Virus record (IMG/VR): IMGVR_UViG_3300042406_000637
Location: 1 to 24,510 of that record
Strand: one strand, 5' to 3'
Length of the DNA: 24,510 nucleotides
DNA from: a virus
The notes below the pieces were generated by a model. It had not been told where the DNA came from, did no database searches, and was given only the letters and a program-made list of their open reading frames with translations. The first letter of the stretch is position 1. Each line of letters starts with the position of its first letter. Both the position numbers and the translations under genes were made by a program. Shown piece by piece: positions 5,670 to 15,800 of this stretch.

Positions 5670-6032
5670 TCACACCTCCCATACGGCGATGGTCGTGCCG
5701 GACGGGGAGACGAGGTACACACCCATGCCGTCGCGAATGTCGACAGGCACCGCCTCGTTGGCCTTCACAGGGTAGCCGGATGCCGAGGTCGCGTCAGACG
5801 ACGAGACGATGTACAGGTCGTTTGAGCCCGTGTTGCGGATGCTCAAGCCCTGCGCGCACGAGGATGCGCCCGAAGGCTGGCTCATGTCCGAGGACAAGAG
5901 AATCGGCAGCGTGGTCTGGCCCGACGCGTTCCTGGCGTTGCCAGTGATGGAGGCAAGCTGCACAACGGAGCTGCTAACTGCTGCCGTGTAGATGCGCGTC
6001 TTGCTACTGAGTCCTGTTCCTACCCTGCTCAT
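5670..6032 (-). CDS. Small beta-rich virion protein next to the fibre
   Basis: A 120-aa protein. The second half, with LSIRNTGSNDLYIVSSSD, GYPVKANEAVPVDI and a final strand GTTIAVWEV, follows a pattern common in short phage proteins found near fibres and tail genes. These carry a beta-sandwich-like repeat of hydrophobic strands and NTG turns. It probably helps to attach the fibre or forms part of the tail tip. An AAGGA SD precedes the ATG at 6032. Its stop is one base from the fibre ATG, so the two should be made together. Function inferred. Confidence 0.7.
   Translation of the reverse strand: MSRVGTGLSSKTRIYTAAVSSSVVQLASITGNARNASGQTTLPILLSSDMSQPSGASSCAQGLSIRNTGSNDLYIVSSSDATSASGYPVKANEAVPVDIRDGMGVYLVSPSGTTIAVWEV
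5673..5680 (-). promoter_or_regulatory. Shine-Dalgarno site for the tail fibre
   Basis: On the minus strand this reads GGGAGGTG, 4 nt before the ATG at 5668. It rules out the upstream GTG at 5722 as the fibre start. Confidence 0.65.
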
Positions 6033-6089
6033 TGTCGTTGTCCTTTCGTGCCCGGCGTATCCTCCGACTCAAGGTCGGCCAAAGTCTTT

Positions 6090-9000
6090 TCACTCCAGCG
6101 AGTAGTTCTCGCCCTTCACGGATGCCCTGCCCGTGGCAGCAGCAGTCTCGCTCTTCGCGACCATGCCACTCTCTTGTGGCGGCGCTCCACTGGCCATCTG
6201 CTGCAATACAGACATCGGCAAGGTCATCGAGTACATGCTGCTGCGCTTACTCTTACCAGACATCTTAAACAGTGATGCAAGGTTCATCGTCAGTTCAGGC
6301 TTCTTTTGGTGAAGCACTTCGACGGCAGCCTTGAGCTGGTCGTAGCTCTCGGGAGACACGCGTTGCAGGATGTCGACGTCCTGCTGGCGGAGCGCCCCAT
6401 CGCTCACGAACTTCGTCAGAAGGCTCGGGTTGCGAATGAGTGCGACCGCGCGAGCGAAGTTCTGCGCCTCGGCTCCGTTCGTGGTTGGCGGGCGCTTGCG
6501 CTCCAGGTAGTCGACCGTAGCGTTGAACCGCTTGCGCGCTTCTTCGATGCCACGAGCGTTGACGCCGCCATTGCGGATCATCTCGTCAAACGCCTTGTCA
6601 GCTGCTCCACGGTCAGCAAGGATGCCGTCGATGTAAGCGTTCGCCGCTGGGACAGAGAACGTATACCCCTTGTGACCAGAGGCCACGCGGTTGTACGCCA
6701 TGCTCGATTTGGCCATGTTCTCGATAGCCTTCGACGACGCGTTGTAGAACGCCGCCGAGTTCAGCATGGTCGAGGCCACCTTGGCCATCGACGACTTCGC
6801 AGTCCTCGAAGCCATGTACGCGCCAGCCGCCATCGAGAGCAGGCCATTGCCGAAGATGCGCTGCGTGATGTCAGCCGTCAGGATGCCCTGAAGAGTCTTG
6901 GGGTCTTCCATGGCCTTGCCAGCGCCCTTGGATACATCCTCAAGCGCAGCACGAAGGGCCTTTGCTTCCGGCGTGCGGTTGAACGCTTCAAGCTGCTTCT
7001 TGAAGATGACCTCTTCGCCAAGCGGGACGAAGGTGTTCTTGAGCTGCCCTTGCGTGAGCGTCCACTTCTGCCCGCCAGACGCAAGCTTGTCGACAAGAGC
7101 CGCAGCCTCATCACGCTGCCTTGCAATTTCGAGCAGGTCATCGCGCAGCACCTGCTTCTCGGTAAGTTTGCCGACCGCTTGGCCCGCACGCTCAACAAGC
7201 GTGCCTTGCTTTGCTGCGCGCTTGGCTTCCTTGAGCGCCGTGTTGGCGTGTGCAAGGTTCTCCGCTTGCTCAGCTGCATCAACGGCTGATGCGCTGCGCA
7301 TAGCGCGTTGGTTGGCCGCTTGCTCAGCGAGGTTGTCACGGGCAGCCGACAGGTTCTCAGAGACGAATTTGCGCGTCTCAAGCATGTTGTCGATGTTGCC
7401 GAGATCCTCGATGATCGCAGACTTCTTGGCCTCGTTCTTTGTCGTGTTGAGCTTCTCGACCAACACATTGCGCTCTTTGGTCTTGGCGAGCGTTTCTTGA
7501 ACGAATTGGTCTCGCTCCTTCTCAAGCAGCGAGATCTTCTCCTCAGTGTCGGCGAGCGTCTGACGAAGCTTAACCGTCTCTTCAGGAGTCAGAGCAGCAA
7601 TGGTCTCAGCAGGTGCCTTGGCCGCAGCCTCGGCAGCCTTGGCTGGAGCGCCTTCTGCGGCAGCCTTTGCAGCGGCTTCACCAGCGGCAGCCGCAGCGTT
7701 TGCTTGCGCTGCCTTGTACCGGTCTTGGATTGCCTTCCTCGTCGCATCATCGGTGCCACGCGCAAGGGCAACGTCTTCGATGGCTGCACTCTGTGCCGCT
7801 GCTCGTACCTCTGGATCGATACCTTCGACGAGGCCCTCAAGGCTTTTGGCAACGCCAGGAAGCCTAGTCGATCGTGGTCCTGTGGCCCGATAGATACCGC
7901 TTTCCTTGGCGTTGTTTGCGATCTCGTAAAGGTACGCCTGGTTCTCAGGAGTCAGGCTGTTAAAGTCAAGCTTCCTGGCCACCTCAGTGAAGGCGGACCC
8001 ACCAGACTCTGGGCTCCAGTCTGGAAGACGAGACAGATTGTCGTCCACAGCGAGCATGTCACGCACAACGGTCCTGAACCTATCAAGACTGCCAGCCCCA
8101 GATTGCTTTGCTTCATCCCGGAACGGTGCGGCATTAGCACCCTTAGTGCTAGGCTTAAGAGCGCCCCGCTCAGCCGCTCCACGCTCGATGTCTGCAAGCG
8201 TAGACGCTTCAGCATCGCGAGCAGCCGCAGCACCAGGACCAGCGAGCTCGGCAGCTTTCTCGCCAGTACCGGCAAGCTTTGCGCGAATACGTTCAGCTTT
8301 CGATGTAGCCTGAGAAAGCAGGTTGCTCGCAGACTTGGTATTCGAGGCGAGACCCTTGAGCTGGACGTTAAGCCCGCCCAGGTTCTCGAACGTCTTCTCC
8401 GCATCCAGGATGTAGCCAAGCTGATTCTCAAGCTTGTTCATCTTCGAGAGCGCGGCTGCCGTCTTGATCGTGTCAGCCCCTGCCGCCTTCGTTGCATCGT
8501 ACTCAGCCTTCGCCAGGCTGTACTGCTCTTCGATGATGGCCTTGTGGTCGGCAAGGTTCGACTTGTTCTTGAGGCCACGCTCAACAGTGTCCGACAGCGA
8601 CTTCTCAAATACTTCGATGTCGTCGATCGTGCGGATGTCAGAAGAGAGCTTCTGAACGTCCTTGTACCCAGCGTCGATCTCCTTGTTGATGCGCTTCAGG
8701 GCACCATCGAGATCCGCGTTGCCAGTCTTCTCAAGAGTTTGAGCAGTGGTCTTGTTCCATGCTTCAGATGCTGCCTTGGCTTCGTCGGCAAGCGTCTTGG
8801 CCTGAGTCTTAATCGCGTCGTATCGACCAGCTAGCGTATCGCGAGCAGCAGCCTTTGCTTCCGTGTCGGCAACATCCGTAGCCACAACACCAGCCTCGCG
8901 AGCCGCAGCCTCTTCAACCGCCTTGTCCGCAGCAGCCTTGGCACCCTTAGCCTTGAGCGACGCAGCCTTGCCGACAAGGCCTTCGCCCGCAGCGCCCAAC

Positions 9001-9638
9001 GCGCCGCCCAAGACAGCGCCACCGGCAGCAGCCGGAAGGAGGTTCGCCTCACGGCCCTCGATGCCTGCCTGTGTCAACTCCGAGCCAGCACCGTAGCCAG
9101 CGCCGATGAGAGCTTCGCGACCAGCCCCACGAAGCATCTGTTGGCCAAGCGTGCGAGCCGCAGCACCCTCAGCAGCCGCACCCGCGCCAAAGCCTCCTGT
9201 CAGCGCAGCAAGGCCAAGACCGCCGAGAGCCTCGCCAGCCCCAACGGTCGAGAACAAACCGCCGCCACGGGCCGACTCAAGCTGCGCAAGCGTGTCCGGG
9301 TTCACAAGCCCCGACTCGATGAGCGCACGGCCACCAGTGCCAAGACTTGCACCCTGGAGCGCGCCATAGGCCAGGCCAGCGCCTAGACCAGCAGCCCCGC
9401 CGAAACGCTTCTCTGCACCTTGCTGGAAAGACTCTTCGCTGGTCTGAAGGCGGATCTCTTTTCCTTGAGAAAGAGCTTTTGCCAGTGACTCAATAGGAAC
9501 CTCGGTTCCCTTCTCAGTGGCAAGCGTAACGGTTTGCCCAGGCTTTGCGCTGAAGCCAGACCGCATGAGCGGAACGACCTGCTCTTGCGGAACCTGAACC
9601 TCTTTGCCTTGCGGGTCGGCGAGGGAGATATACTTCAC
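6090..9638 (-). CDS. Large internal virion (DNA ejection) protein
   Basis: A 1182-aa protein in the position of T7 gp16, the large ejection protein that crosses the cell envelope with the DNA. The N-terminus holds two related short units (VP-x3-[VL]-x3-[ML]-x2-G at residues 16-28 and 47-59). Residues about 79-225 are Gly/Ala-rich and hydrophobic, with several glycine-zipper runs that could insert in membranes. Long helical, Ala/Lys/Glu-rich regions with coiled-coil character follow. A second hydrophobic run occurs near residues 930-945 (LLSMAAGAYMA). I see no lytic transglycosylase motif like that of T7 gp16. The start is GTG at 9638, overlapping the preceding stop as GTGA, with a GGAG SD. 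The role is inferred from order, size and composition. Confidence 0.8.
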   Translation of the reverse strand: MKYISLADPQGKEVQVPQEQVVPLMRSGFSAKPGQTVTLATEKGTEVPIESLAKALSQGKEIRLQTSEESFQQGAEKRFGGAAGLGAGLAYGALQGASLGTGGRALIESGLVNPDTLAQLESARGGGLFSTVGAGEALGGLGLAALTGGFGAGAAAEGAAARTLGQQMLRGAGREALIGAGYGAGSELTQAGIEGREANLLPAAAGGAVLGGALGAAGEGLVGKAASLKAKGAKAAADKAVEEAAAREAGVVATDVADTEAKAAARDTLAGRYDAIKTQAKTLADEAKAASEAWNKTTAQTLEKTGNADLDGALKRINKEIDAGYKDVQKLSSDIRTIDDIEVFEKSLSDTVERGLKNKSNLADHKAIIEEQYSLAKAEYDATKAAGADTIKTAAALSKMNKLENQLGYILDAEKTFENLGGLNVQLKGLASNTKSASNLLSQATSKAERIRAKLAGTGEKAAELAGPGAAAARDAEASTLADIERGAAERGALKPSTKGANAAPFRDEAKQSGAGSLDRFRTVVRDMLAVDDNLSRLPDWSPESGGSAFTEVARKLDFNSLTPENQAYLYEIANNAKESGIYRATGPRSTRLPGVAKSLEGLVEGIDPEVRAAAQSAAIEDVALARGTDDATRKAIQDRYKAAQANAAAAAGEAAAKAAAEGAPAKAAEAAAKAPAETIAALTPEETVKLRQTLADTEEKISLLEKERDQFVQETLAKTKERNVLVEKLNTTKNEAKKSAIIEDLGNIDNMLETRKFVSENLSAARDNLAEQAANQRAMRSASAVDAAEQAENLAHANTALKEAKRAAKQGTLVERAGQAVGKLTEKQVLRDDLLEIARQRDEAAALVDKLASGGQKWTLTQGQLKNTFVPLGEEVIFKKQLEAFNRTPEAKALRAALEDVSKGAGKAMEDPKTLQGILTADITQRIFGNGLLSMAAGAYMASRTAKSSMAKVASTMLNSAAFYNASSKAIENMAKSSMAYNRVASGHKGYTFSVPAANAYIDGILADRGAADKAFDEMIRNGGVNARGIEEARKRFNATVDYLERKRPPTTNGAEAQNFARAVALIRNPSLLTKFVSDGALRQQDVDILQRVSPESYDQLKAAVEVLHQKKPELTMNLASLFKMSGKSKRSSMYSMTLPMSVLQQMASGAPPQESGMVAKSETAAATGRASVKGENYSLE

Positions 9639-11392
9639 TTGGCAGCTCCGCCTGCGGCGTTGCTCTCAAGTTCTGCGGTATCGCCTATCGTTCGAGCGTA
9701 CTTGGTGTTGGCTTCAATCCACGGAGCCACGGTCGATTCCATGACCTTTGCAACCATCGGGTTAAGTTGGCCAACAGCAAGGCCTCGGTTGATTCCAGCC
9801 ATAGCCTTGCCCTCGTTCATAGTCATCCAGTTGTTGAAACCTTGGAACGTGGTCAGATCGCGACTCATAACATCGCGGACGCCCTCACCATCGGTGACAG
9901 AACCGCCAGAGATGTCTCGCAGGCGATTATTGACCAACTCTTGCGCAAGCGCGAGCATGTCTCGTTCTTCTTGAGACATGTCCGATTTCATCTGCGCGGA
10001 GATGTATTGAGCCGCAGCCTTGGTCGCAAGACCAGCATCTTTTTCTGAGGCAGCTCTTGACGATGCTTCTCGTATTACTTTGCCAATGCTCGTATCCCAC
10101 AACGCGCGCTGCTTACTGAGTGGGATCTTGCCCTGCAACTTACGCATCTCGGCTACCGCCTGAAGCTGCGTCGAGGAGTTCTTCCAGTCGTCGTTGTTCG
10201 TCGCAGAATGGTAGGCGTTGCCTAGCTTGATCTGGTCATCGAGCGGAAGCTGGTTGGTTCCAGCTTGCAGCTTCGACAGCGCCTCGACCTTTGCACGGTT
10301 CATCGCACCAGCGGCTGCCGCATTCTTCAGGTCCAAGTCCATCTGAATCTTGCCGCGTTGGCCGTCGAGAGCGTACATCGCTCCCTTGAGCGCAGCCTTA
10401 TCACGGTTCCCGGCAACACGCTTTTCCGCAAACTCAAGAGCGCGCTTGTGCTGGTCCATCGAGGCAAGCGTCGACGCAGCAAGCGCAGCGTTCTCGTCTG
10501 CACCCATCTGGCGAGCATCGAGGAAGTTGGTGCGAGCCGCAGACATGCCGTTGAGCATGCGGCTGTACTGTTCTTGCTGATTCCTCACATCGCGCTCGAC
10601 AGCCTTGTCGACCTCGCCAAGGATCTGGTTCGTCGACATGTCTCCAGCCGCGCCCTTGAGCGCACCGACAAGACCAGCGGCGAACGAAAGGGCCGCAGTA
10701 CCTACCGGGTTCTTCCCGATCTCACGGACAACGCGCGACGCGTCAAACGACTTCTCTTCTCCTGCGAGACGTCGCTCCTCTTCAGCCATCGCACCGCGAC
10801 GTGCGTCGAAAAGCTGCTGACGTTGCGCGCCAAGCTTCTCAAGACCACCAATGTACTGCTGGCCAACCTGCTGCATCCCAGCACGAGCAGCCTCAGTCTC
10901 AGGTTCACCAGCTCTAATGGCCGCAATCTGATCACCAAGCGCCTCTTGCTGGCCCTCAAAGCCACGCTTGATGTATTTGTTCATCCCAACAGATGGAGCG
11001 CCCATGCCCATGATCTGGGCACGGAGATCAGCCAGTTGTTTCTCTTGCTTCTCTTTCTCCGTAGGCCCAGCAGGAGCAGCTTGCGTTGCTGTGTCAACAG
11101 TTACGTTGCCTGGAACCTTGCTTTTAACAGGCTCAGCCCAGCTAGTGGTCAGGCCACTTTGGATGTCTTGCTCAGGAGAGCCAGAAGCCCGATACGTTGG
11201 CTGCGTAACGACTGCTGGAGCAGAGGGAGCACTCGGTGCCTTGGTAAAGCCAAGAGCATCTGCAACAACACCGCCGTACGGAAGGTTGCTCGCCACATCT
11301 GCGATGTTGGCGAAGATCTGTTCTTGCTCCTTCTTGGCCTCGGCAGGGTCTACCGTGCCGCGCATCGGAAGTGGTTTGATTGGTGGTGCCAT
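9635..11392 (-). CDS. Internal virion protein, ejection complex
   Basis: A 585-aa, mainly helical protein in the position of T7 gp15. The N-terminus is Pro/Ala-rich with ADALGFTKAPSAPSAP (45-60), a tract also found in the neighbouring 488-aa protein. A coiled-coil region follows (about 115-215), then a Gly/Ala hydrophobic segment (GTAALSFAAGLVGALKGAAG, about 230-250) and long charged helices. It probably forms part of the tube or core released with the DNA. The ATG at 11392 lies 8 bp after the upstream stop, and its own stop overlaps the next GTG. No enzymatic motif is seen. Confidence 0.78.
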   Translation of the reverse strand: MAPPIKPLPMRGTVDPAEAKKEQEQIFANIADVASNLPYGGVVADALGFTKAPSAPSAPAVVTQPTYRASGSPEQDIQSGLTTSWAEPVKSKVPGNVTVDTATQAAPAGPTEKEKQEKQLADLRAQIMGMGAPSVGMNKYIKRGFEGQQEALGDQIAAIRAGEPETEAARAGMQQVGQQYIGGLEKLGAQRQQLFDARRGAMAEEERRLAGEEKSFDASRVVREIGKNPVGTAALSFAAGLVGALKGAAGDMSTNQILGEVDKAVERDVRNQQEQYSRMLNGMSAARTNFLDARQMGADENAALAASTLASMDQHKRALEFAEKRVAGNRDKAALKGAMYALDGQRGKIQMDLDLKNAAAAGAMNRAKVEALSKLQAGTNQLPLDDQIKLGNAYHSATNNDDWKNSSTQLQAVAEMRKLQGKIPLSKQRALWDTSIGKVIREASSRAASEKDAGLATKAAAQYISAQMKSDMSQEERDMLALAQELVNNRLRDISGGSVTDGEGVRDVMSRDLTTFQGFNNWMTMNEGKAMAGINRGLAVGQLNPMVAKVMESTVAPWIEANTKYARTIGDTAELESNAAGGAAK

Positions 11393-11400
11393 GATTATCC

Positions 11401-12867
11401 TCAGCGTCCTCGGATGATTTTGCCAGTACGGCGAAGGCCAGTCAGGCGAACATCTTCAGGCTCTTGGCCAAATGGGTTGCCGATTGCCGTAGCCGTCTGC
11501 TGAAGCTCACGGATGCCGCTGCTGGTGGGCTCAGGCATCGAGGCAATCGGGGCCTTGGCCGGACTCAACGAGCCGACTTGGCGCTCCATGCTGCTACGCA
11601 TACGGTCGCGCTGGGCCATCTGCGTGTTGTTCATGGACGAGCGATACTCGGCATTCTCGCCAACGGGCTTAGCGGAGTACAGGCCGAATGGAGACACAGT
11701 CGACGACTGGCTTTGGTAATACGTTGACTGTGGAGCGCCAATCGACTCGTTAAACGCTGCTTGCTCATCCATGGCACGAGTCTCAGGGGTCGATGCAATG
11801 TTCAGAAGAGAACCTGCGCCCTTGTTCTTCTGATACATGCTCTTCGTGCCAGGCACGCCACGGTCAGCCATGATGTGCTTGCTGAGCGTACTGCTACCGT
11901 CCATCCCGACTTCACCGGTCCGCTGGCCAGCAAGCGTGTCGAACGTAGCCTGGTTCTGAGCTTCACGAGCAGCTTGTTCAGAGGCTGTAACGCCAGCCAT
12001 GCCACGCGCATTCGTCGCACGTTGAGGGCCGCCGAATACGCCACCATAGTAAGTGCTAGGAGAGTTTGGGTCTGCCTGTTCAACGTCCTCGAACCCAGGT
12101 GTCCCCGTCTGAAGCGCAGCCGCCACGGACGGGTCAAGGTCTGCAAGGCTAGTCCCCGCTGCCGTAACCCCGGCAGGCGCTGCCACCGCCGCAGGCGCAG
12201 CCGCAGCCACAGGCGCAGCCGCTGCTGCAGGAGCCGAAGTAAACCCAAGCGCCTCGGCCGCGCCCGCAGAGCTGAGGCCTCCAGCAGCCGGAGCCGCGCC
12301 GATACCAAGAGCCTGCTTCAGCGCGTTGTCCGCTGTCAACTGAGCCGCAGCCTGTTCAGCCGCATCCGGCGAGAACGCTGCAATGCCAAACTTGGCCAAT
12401 GCACCGAGGCTACCCTCGGCTGCCGAAGCCAGCGAGGAGCGTTGACGCTGCGCCTCTGCGGCGGCACGGCGGGCTTCCATGAACGCGTAGCTGCTACGAG
12501 CTCGTTCCTGCTCTGCGGAGCGTAGGTCGGCCAACTGGGACGCGTAGCGAGCCTGCACGTCCATCGCCTGCTGGCGATTGCCCGTGCGTTCTGCGTCTTG
12601 AATCGCACGAGCGCGAGCGTACGCCATGCCTGCTTGCGCTTGCGTGGTGCCGCCCGATGCCACTCGCTGAAGCTCAGCCGTAGCCGCCTTCTCCGCAGAC
12701 GACGCCTCGTCGACCCCGAACAGTCCGCCGAGAGCCTTGGACACGAACGGGAGTGCCGCGCTGGCTCCAGCTCCGATGACGGCACCTGGTAGACCTCCCA
12801 GTTTCGCACCAGTAGCAGCACCACCAGCCAGCTTCTTTAGCGACTCTTCGTATGTCTCTTCAGCCAT
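11401..12867 (-). CDS. Internal virion protein with N-terminal glycine zipper
   Basis: A 488-aa protein in the position of T7 gp14. Residues 14-50 are a Gly/Ala-rich hydrophobic segment (KLGGLPGAVIGAGASAAL and on) with GxxxG spacing, typical of ejected proteins that insert into a host membrane. Residues 55-180 are helical and Ala/Gln/Arg-rich. Residues 186-245 form a low-complexity Ala/Pro linker containing EALGFTSAPAAAAAP. The C-terminal half is polar, with Ser/Gln-rich parts (YYQSQSSTVS), and ends in a basic tail (RRTGKIIRGR). It lies 7 bp after the nozzle gene. The assignment is by order and composition. Confidence 0.78.
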   Translation of the reverse strand: MAEETYEESLKKLAGGAATGAKLGGLPGAVIGAGASAALPFVSKALGGLFGVDEASSAEKAATAELQRVASGGTTQAQAGMAYARARAIQDAERTGNRQQAMDVQARYASQLADLRSAEQERARSSYAFMEARRAAAEAQRQRSSLASAAEGSLGALAKFGIAAFSPDAAEQAAAQLTADNALKQALGIGAAPAAGGLSSAGAAEALGFTSAPAAAAAPVAAAAPAAVAAPAGVTAAGTSLADLDPSVAAALQTGTPGFEDVEQADPNSPSTYYGGVFGGPQRATNARGMAGVTASEQAAREAQNQATFDTLAGQRTGEVGMDGSSTLSKHIMADRGVPGTKSMYQKNKGAGSLLNIASTPETRAMDEQAAFNESIGAPQSTYYQSQSSTVSPFGLYSAKPVGENAEYRSSMNNTQMAQRDRMRSSMERQVGSLSPAKAPIASMPEPTSSGIRELQQTATAIGNPFGQEPEDVRLTGLRRTGKIIRGR

Positions 12868-12874
12868 GGTGCCC

Positions 12875-15800
12875 TCAGTGCTTCGCTTGCTCGGTAATAC
12901 GCTTGTTGAGACCAGTCTTCAAGCCAACAACAACAGCGATGTTTGACATGAAGAGGTTGCGGCATTGGTCGTCGACGACGGCAGGAGCCGTCTCGCTGAA
13001 GCCAATCAGTTGAAGCTGACCCTTCTGGTTGGCGCAGTGCGTCTCAAGCTGGATGAAGCCCTGGCTCGTCTGGATCGACTTCACCTGAGCCTCCGTAAAC
13101 GTGACCGTCTGAACCAGGTCGTTGATGCCATTGATGCCGCCGTCAGTGCCGATAAGCATCTGCGCACCGGGAAGGCCGCCGGTCGAAGGCCCGTCGACCC
13201 ACGAGAAGATGCGCACGCGCTTGACGCGCTGATGGCCTTGCTGCTCGTTCATCGTAAACGGCCCCATCGACCAGCTCAGCGGATAGAATGCTGGGGTGTA
13301 CGAACCAGTTCCCCGAAGCTGGTCGACGTATAGGTAGTTCTGCTTGTACGTGAACGCTTGAGGCGTGTTGGAGCTGTTCCAGCTATTGTCGCTTGGGACG
13401 GAGTACCAGAGCGTGTCGCCAAGCACTGCAGTGCGAGCGGCCGATAGCGAAGACGCGCCTGGAACAGTCCAGGTGTACCAGCCGTTGAGATGGTAGCTGT
13501 AAACAAGGATACGGCCCTGATCCAATCCATCCAATGTGAAGTACACTTCTTGTGACTTCGCATTGTGCGCAACCGAGACAACTTGCCCGTCGCCGTTCAC
13601 GTACTGCTGAATCTTGTCACCGATCTGGAAGATCTCGAAGTTAGGCTTGAGAAGCTCGATGCTTCGCGTGCTGCGGAAGAACACGCCAATCGGCGTCTCG
13701 ATGACCGATCGGTGGTCAACGCATCCAATGCCAGATGGAAGAGCATACGGCGTCCCAAGAGACGTCGAGACTCCAGTGGCATCAGGGAAGGTGCCCGGCA
13801 CGATGAACACGTCGTTCTTCTTGAACACGACGAGGTTGTCGCCGAGAGAAGCAAGACCGGTTACCGGACCACCATCCGAGATGTTCAGCGTCAACTCGTC
13901 GTTGAAGCCAGGCGCTTCCGTTGGCGTAATCTCCTTCGAGAACCACACAACGGACTCGTCGTCAGCGCCACCAAGAAAGAGCCGGTTCTGATGGACGCAC
14001 ATCGCCTTGCACGATGGCGGAGCCACGTTGTCCAGAACGTTGCCGGTCGTGTAGAGATACGGCTCGGCCAGGACTCCGTTGTAGTCCTTGAGCGGGCCGT
14101 CGAAGCACATCAGGTTCGTGGTCACAAACCCAAGCGGATACCCTTCAGCATCTGGCCCAGACACAGCGCTGCTGGTGTACGGCACGACTCCACGAGTTAC
14201 GTTCCTGTCGATGACGAAGTCAGACGACGGGTTGACGTAGTTCGAGAACGGCACGCGATACAGCACCGTCGAGTACGGTTCCGCCGTCGTGTACGGCTGA
14301 AGAGTGACTCGTCGAGGGTCGGCCGTGGCAGTATCCAGTCGGTTCGTAAGCTCAAGACGAGGAGCAAAGAACCCGTACTTGAACACCGACACGTACCCGC
14401 CCATGTATGCAGGAGTGTCCGTGCTTACGTTGGTTTGTGCGCCAAGAATCTGAGCGCACACCGTGTACTGCGTAGGGTCGGATGGAGCGGAACTTACAAC
14501 ACGACCAGTGCCGTCGACGTATTCATACGTCCATCGAAGCAAGAAGTCGCCGCCTGCATCGGCCTCGTTGTAGATACTCTTTTCCGAGAACCACGTATTA
14601 GTGATGACGGCTTCATCAAAACCACTGGCAGACCTTGGAGCCCAAACCCACAGCGAAAATCCTGCCTTTTGTTCCTCTGCTGTACTTCCACCACCAACCC
14701 AAAGGCTGTACAATTCAGAGCCGCCATGCTTTCCAAATCCTGACGGGTTGTTGTGATACCGGCCATAGTAGTGCTGCTTGGTTTCACCACCTTGGCTCAA
14801 TCCATACGTGTATTTGGCTTTTGCCACGTTCGAGAACTGAGTAAGCCGAGGGTCTGAATAGACAGACTCGTAGTTCTTCGACGGATCTCCGCCCCAGTTG
14901 GTGAAGATGTTTCTCCAACCGTTGCCATTGCCAATAGATACAAGGCCAGCAGTTATTGGCTGGTAGCCATTAGGGTCATCAAACCCTGCCTCATACTTGA
15001 AGTATGGCCTGGTGATGTTGACGAGCAAGAAGCGGCCCTTGCTCGGATACGAAGATGGGGATGGTTCTCCAGTGTTGGCATAGTAGTCAAAGAACGCAGC
15101 GGGCATCTTCGCGTATGATGCGAGAGGGGCTGTACTTAGATATTGATAGTTGTAGATGCTGTTTTCGCTCGTGACTTGATAGGTCGTTGGATACCTGTCC
15201 CAGTTGATGCTGGTGAAGTCACGCTGCGGCCAGACGAACGACGTGATCTCGTTGACGCCAACTCCGTCGTAGACAGATGGGACGCCGCCGTTGATGAACG
15301 TATAGTCGTTAAGCACCTGCATCTTACGCCAGTTCGCGGCGTCAGACTCGTAGTCGAGCGCGAAGATCTGCTGCGTCCCCTTAGACGAGCCGTCTCGAAG
15401 GCCAGCAGAAACGAGTCCTCGGCTGGTCGTGTGCAGCGATGGCGTGTTGATCGGCAGCGACGTCACGCGCATCATGTTCGACGACTCGACAAACATGCCG
15501 GGGTTGTTCGCATACGTATACGATGACGCGCCGTCCTGAGACTCGTACACAGGATAGGTAACGGATACCGTCTGCGTGTCAGCGCCGATGCGAACCAGGT
15601 AGGTGCTCCGCTGAGAATCATCAGCGGCAGGGCTCACCGAGCAGCCGATAACATGGGCGCTTGCGTCACCGATGAATTGAAGACCAGACACTAGTCGCCA
15701 TGGTCCACCAAGAGCGCCGATGAGCAAGCTTGAAGACGAGCCTGGATTAGCGAGAGGCGTGTAGCCGCTAACGGCTGGAGTCCACTTGTAGACCTCGAAG

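Noticed and set aside
5669-5722. GTG start at 5722 for the tail fibre
   Set aside because: It lies within the preceding gene, gives an Arg/Pro-rich leader unlike a fibre start, and is outcompeted by the strong SD before 5668.
6064-6078. Small hairpin (CCGAC / GTCGG) in the gap before the 120-aa gene
   Set aside because: Only a 5-bp stem and no T-run follows on either strand, so it is too weak to call a terminator.
7308-8834. Long plus-strand open frame (about 508 codons) opposite the large ejection gene
   Set aside because: It is antisense to a convincing minus-strand gene. Its Arg/Leu/Ser-rich product has no domain, and such frames arise from GC-rich codon use on the other strand.
10265-11503. 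Long plus-strand open frame (about 412 codons) opposite the 585-aa ejection protein
   Set aside because: Same shadow pattern. It crosses the boundary between two minus-strand genes and lacks an SD or a recognisable product.
13565-14743. Plus-strand open frame (about 392 codons) opposite the nozzle gene
   Set aside because: Arg-rich antisense frame over a conserved nozzle region, with no independent support.
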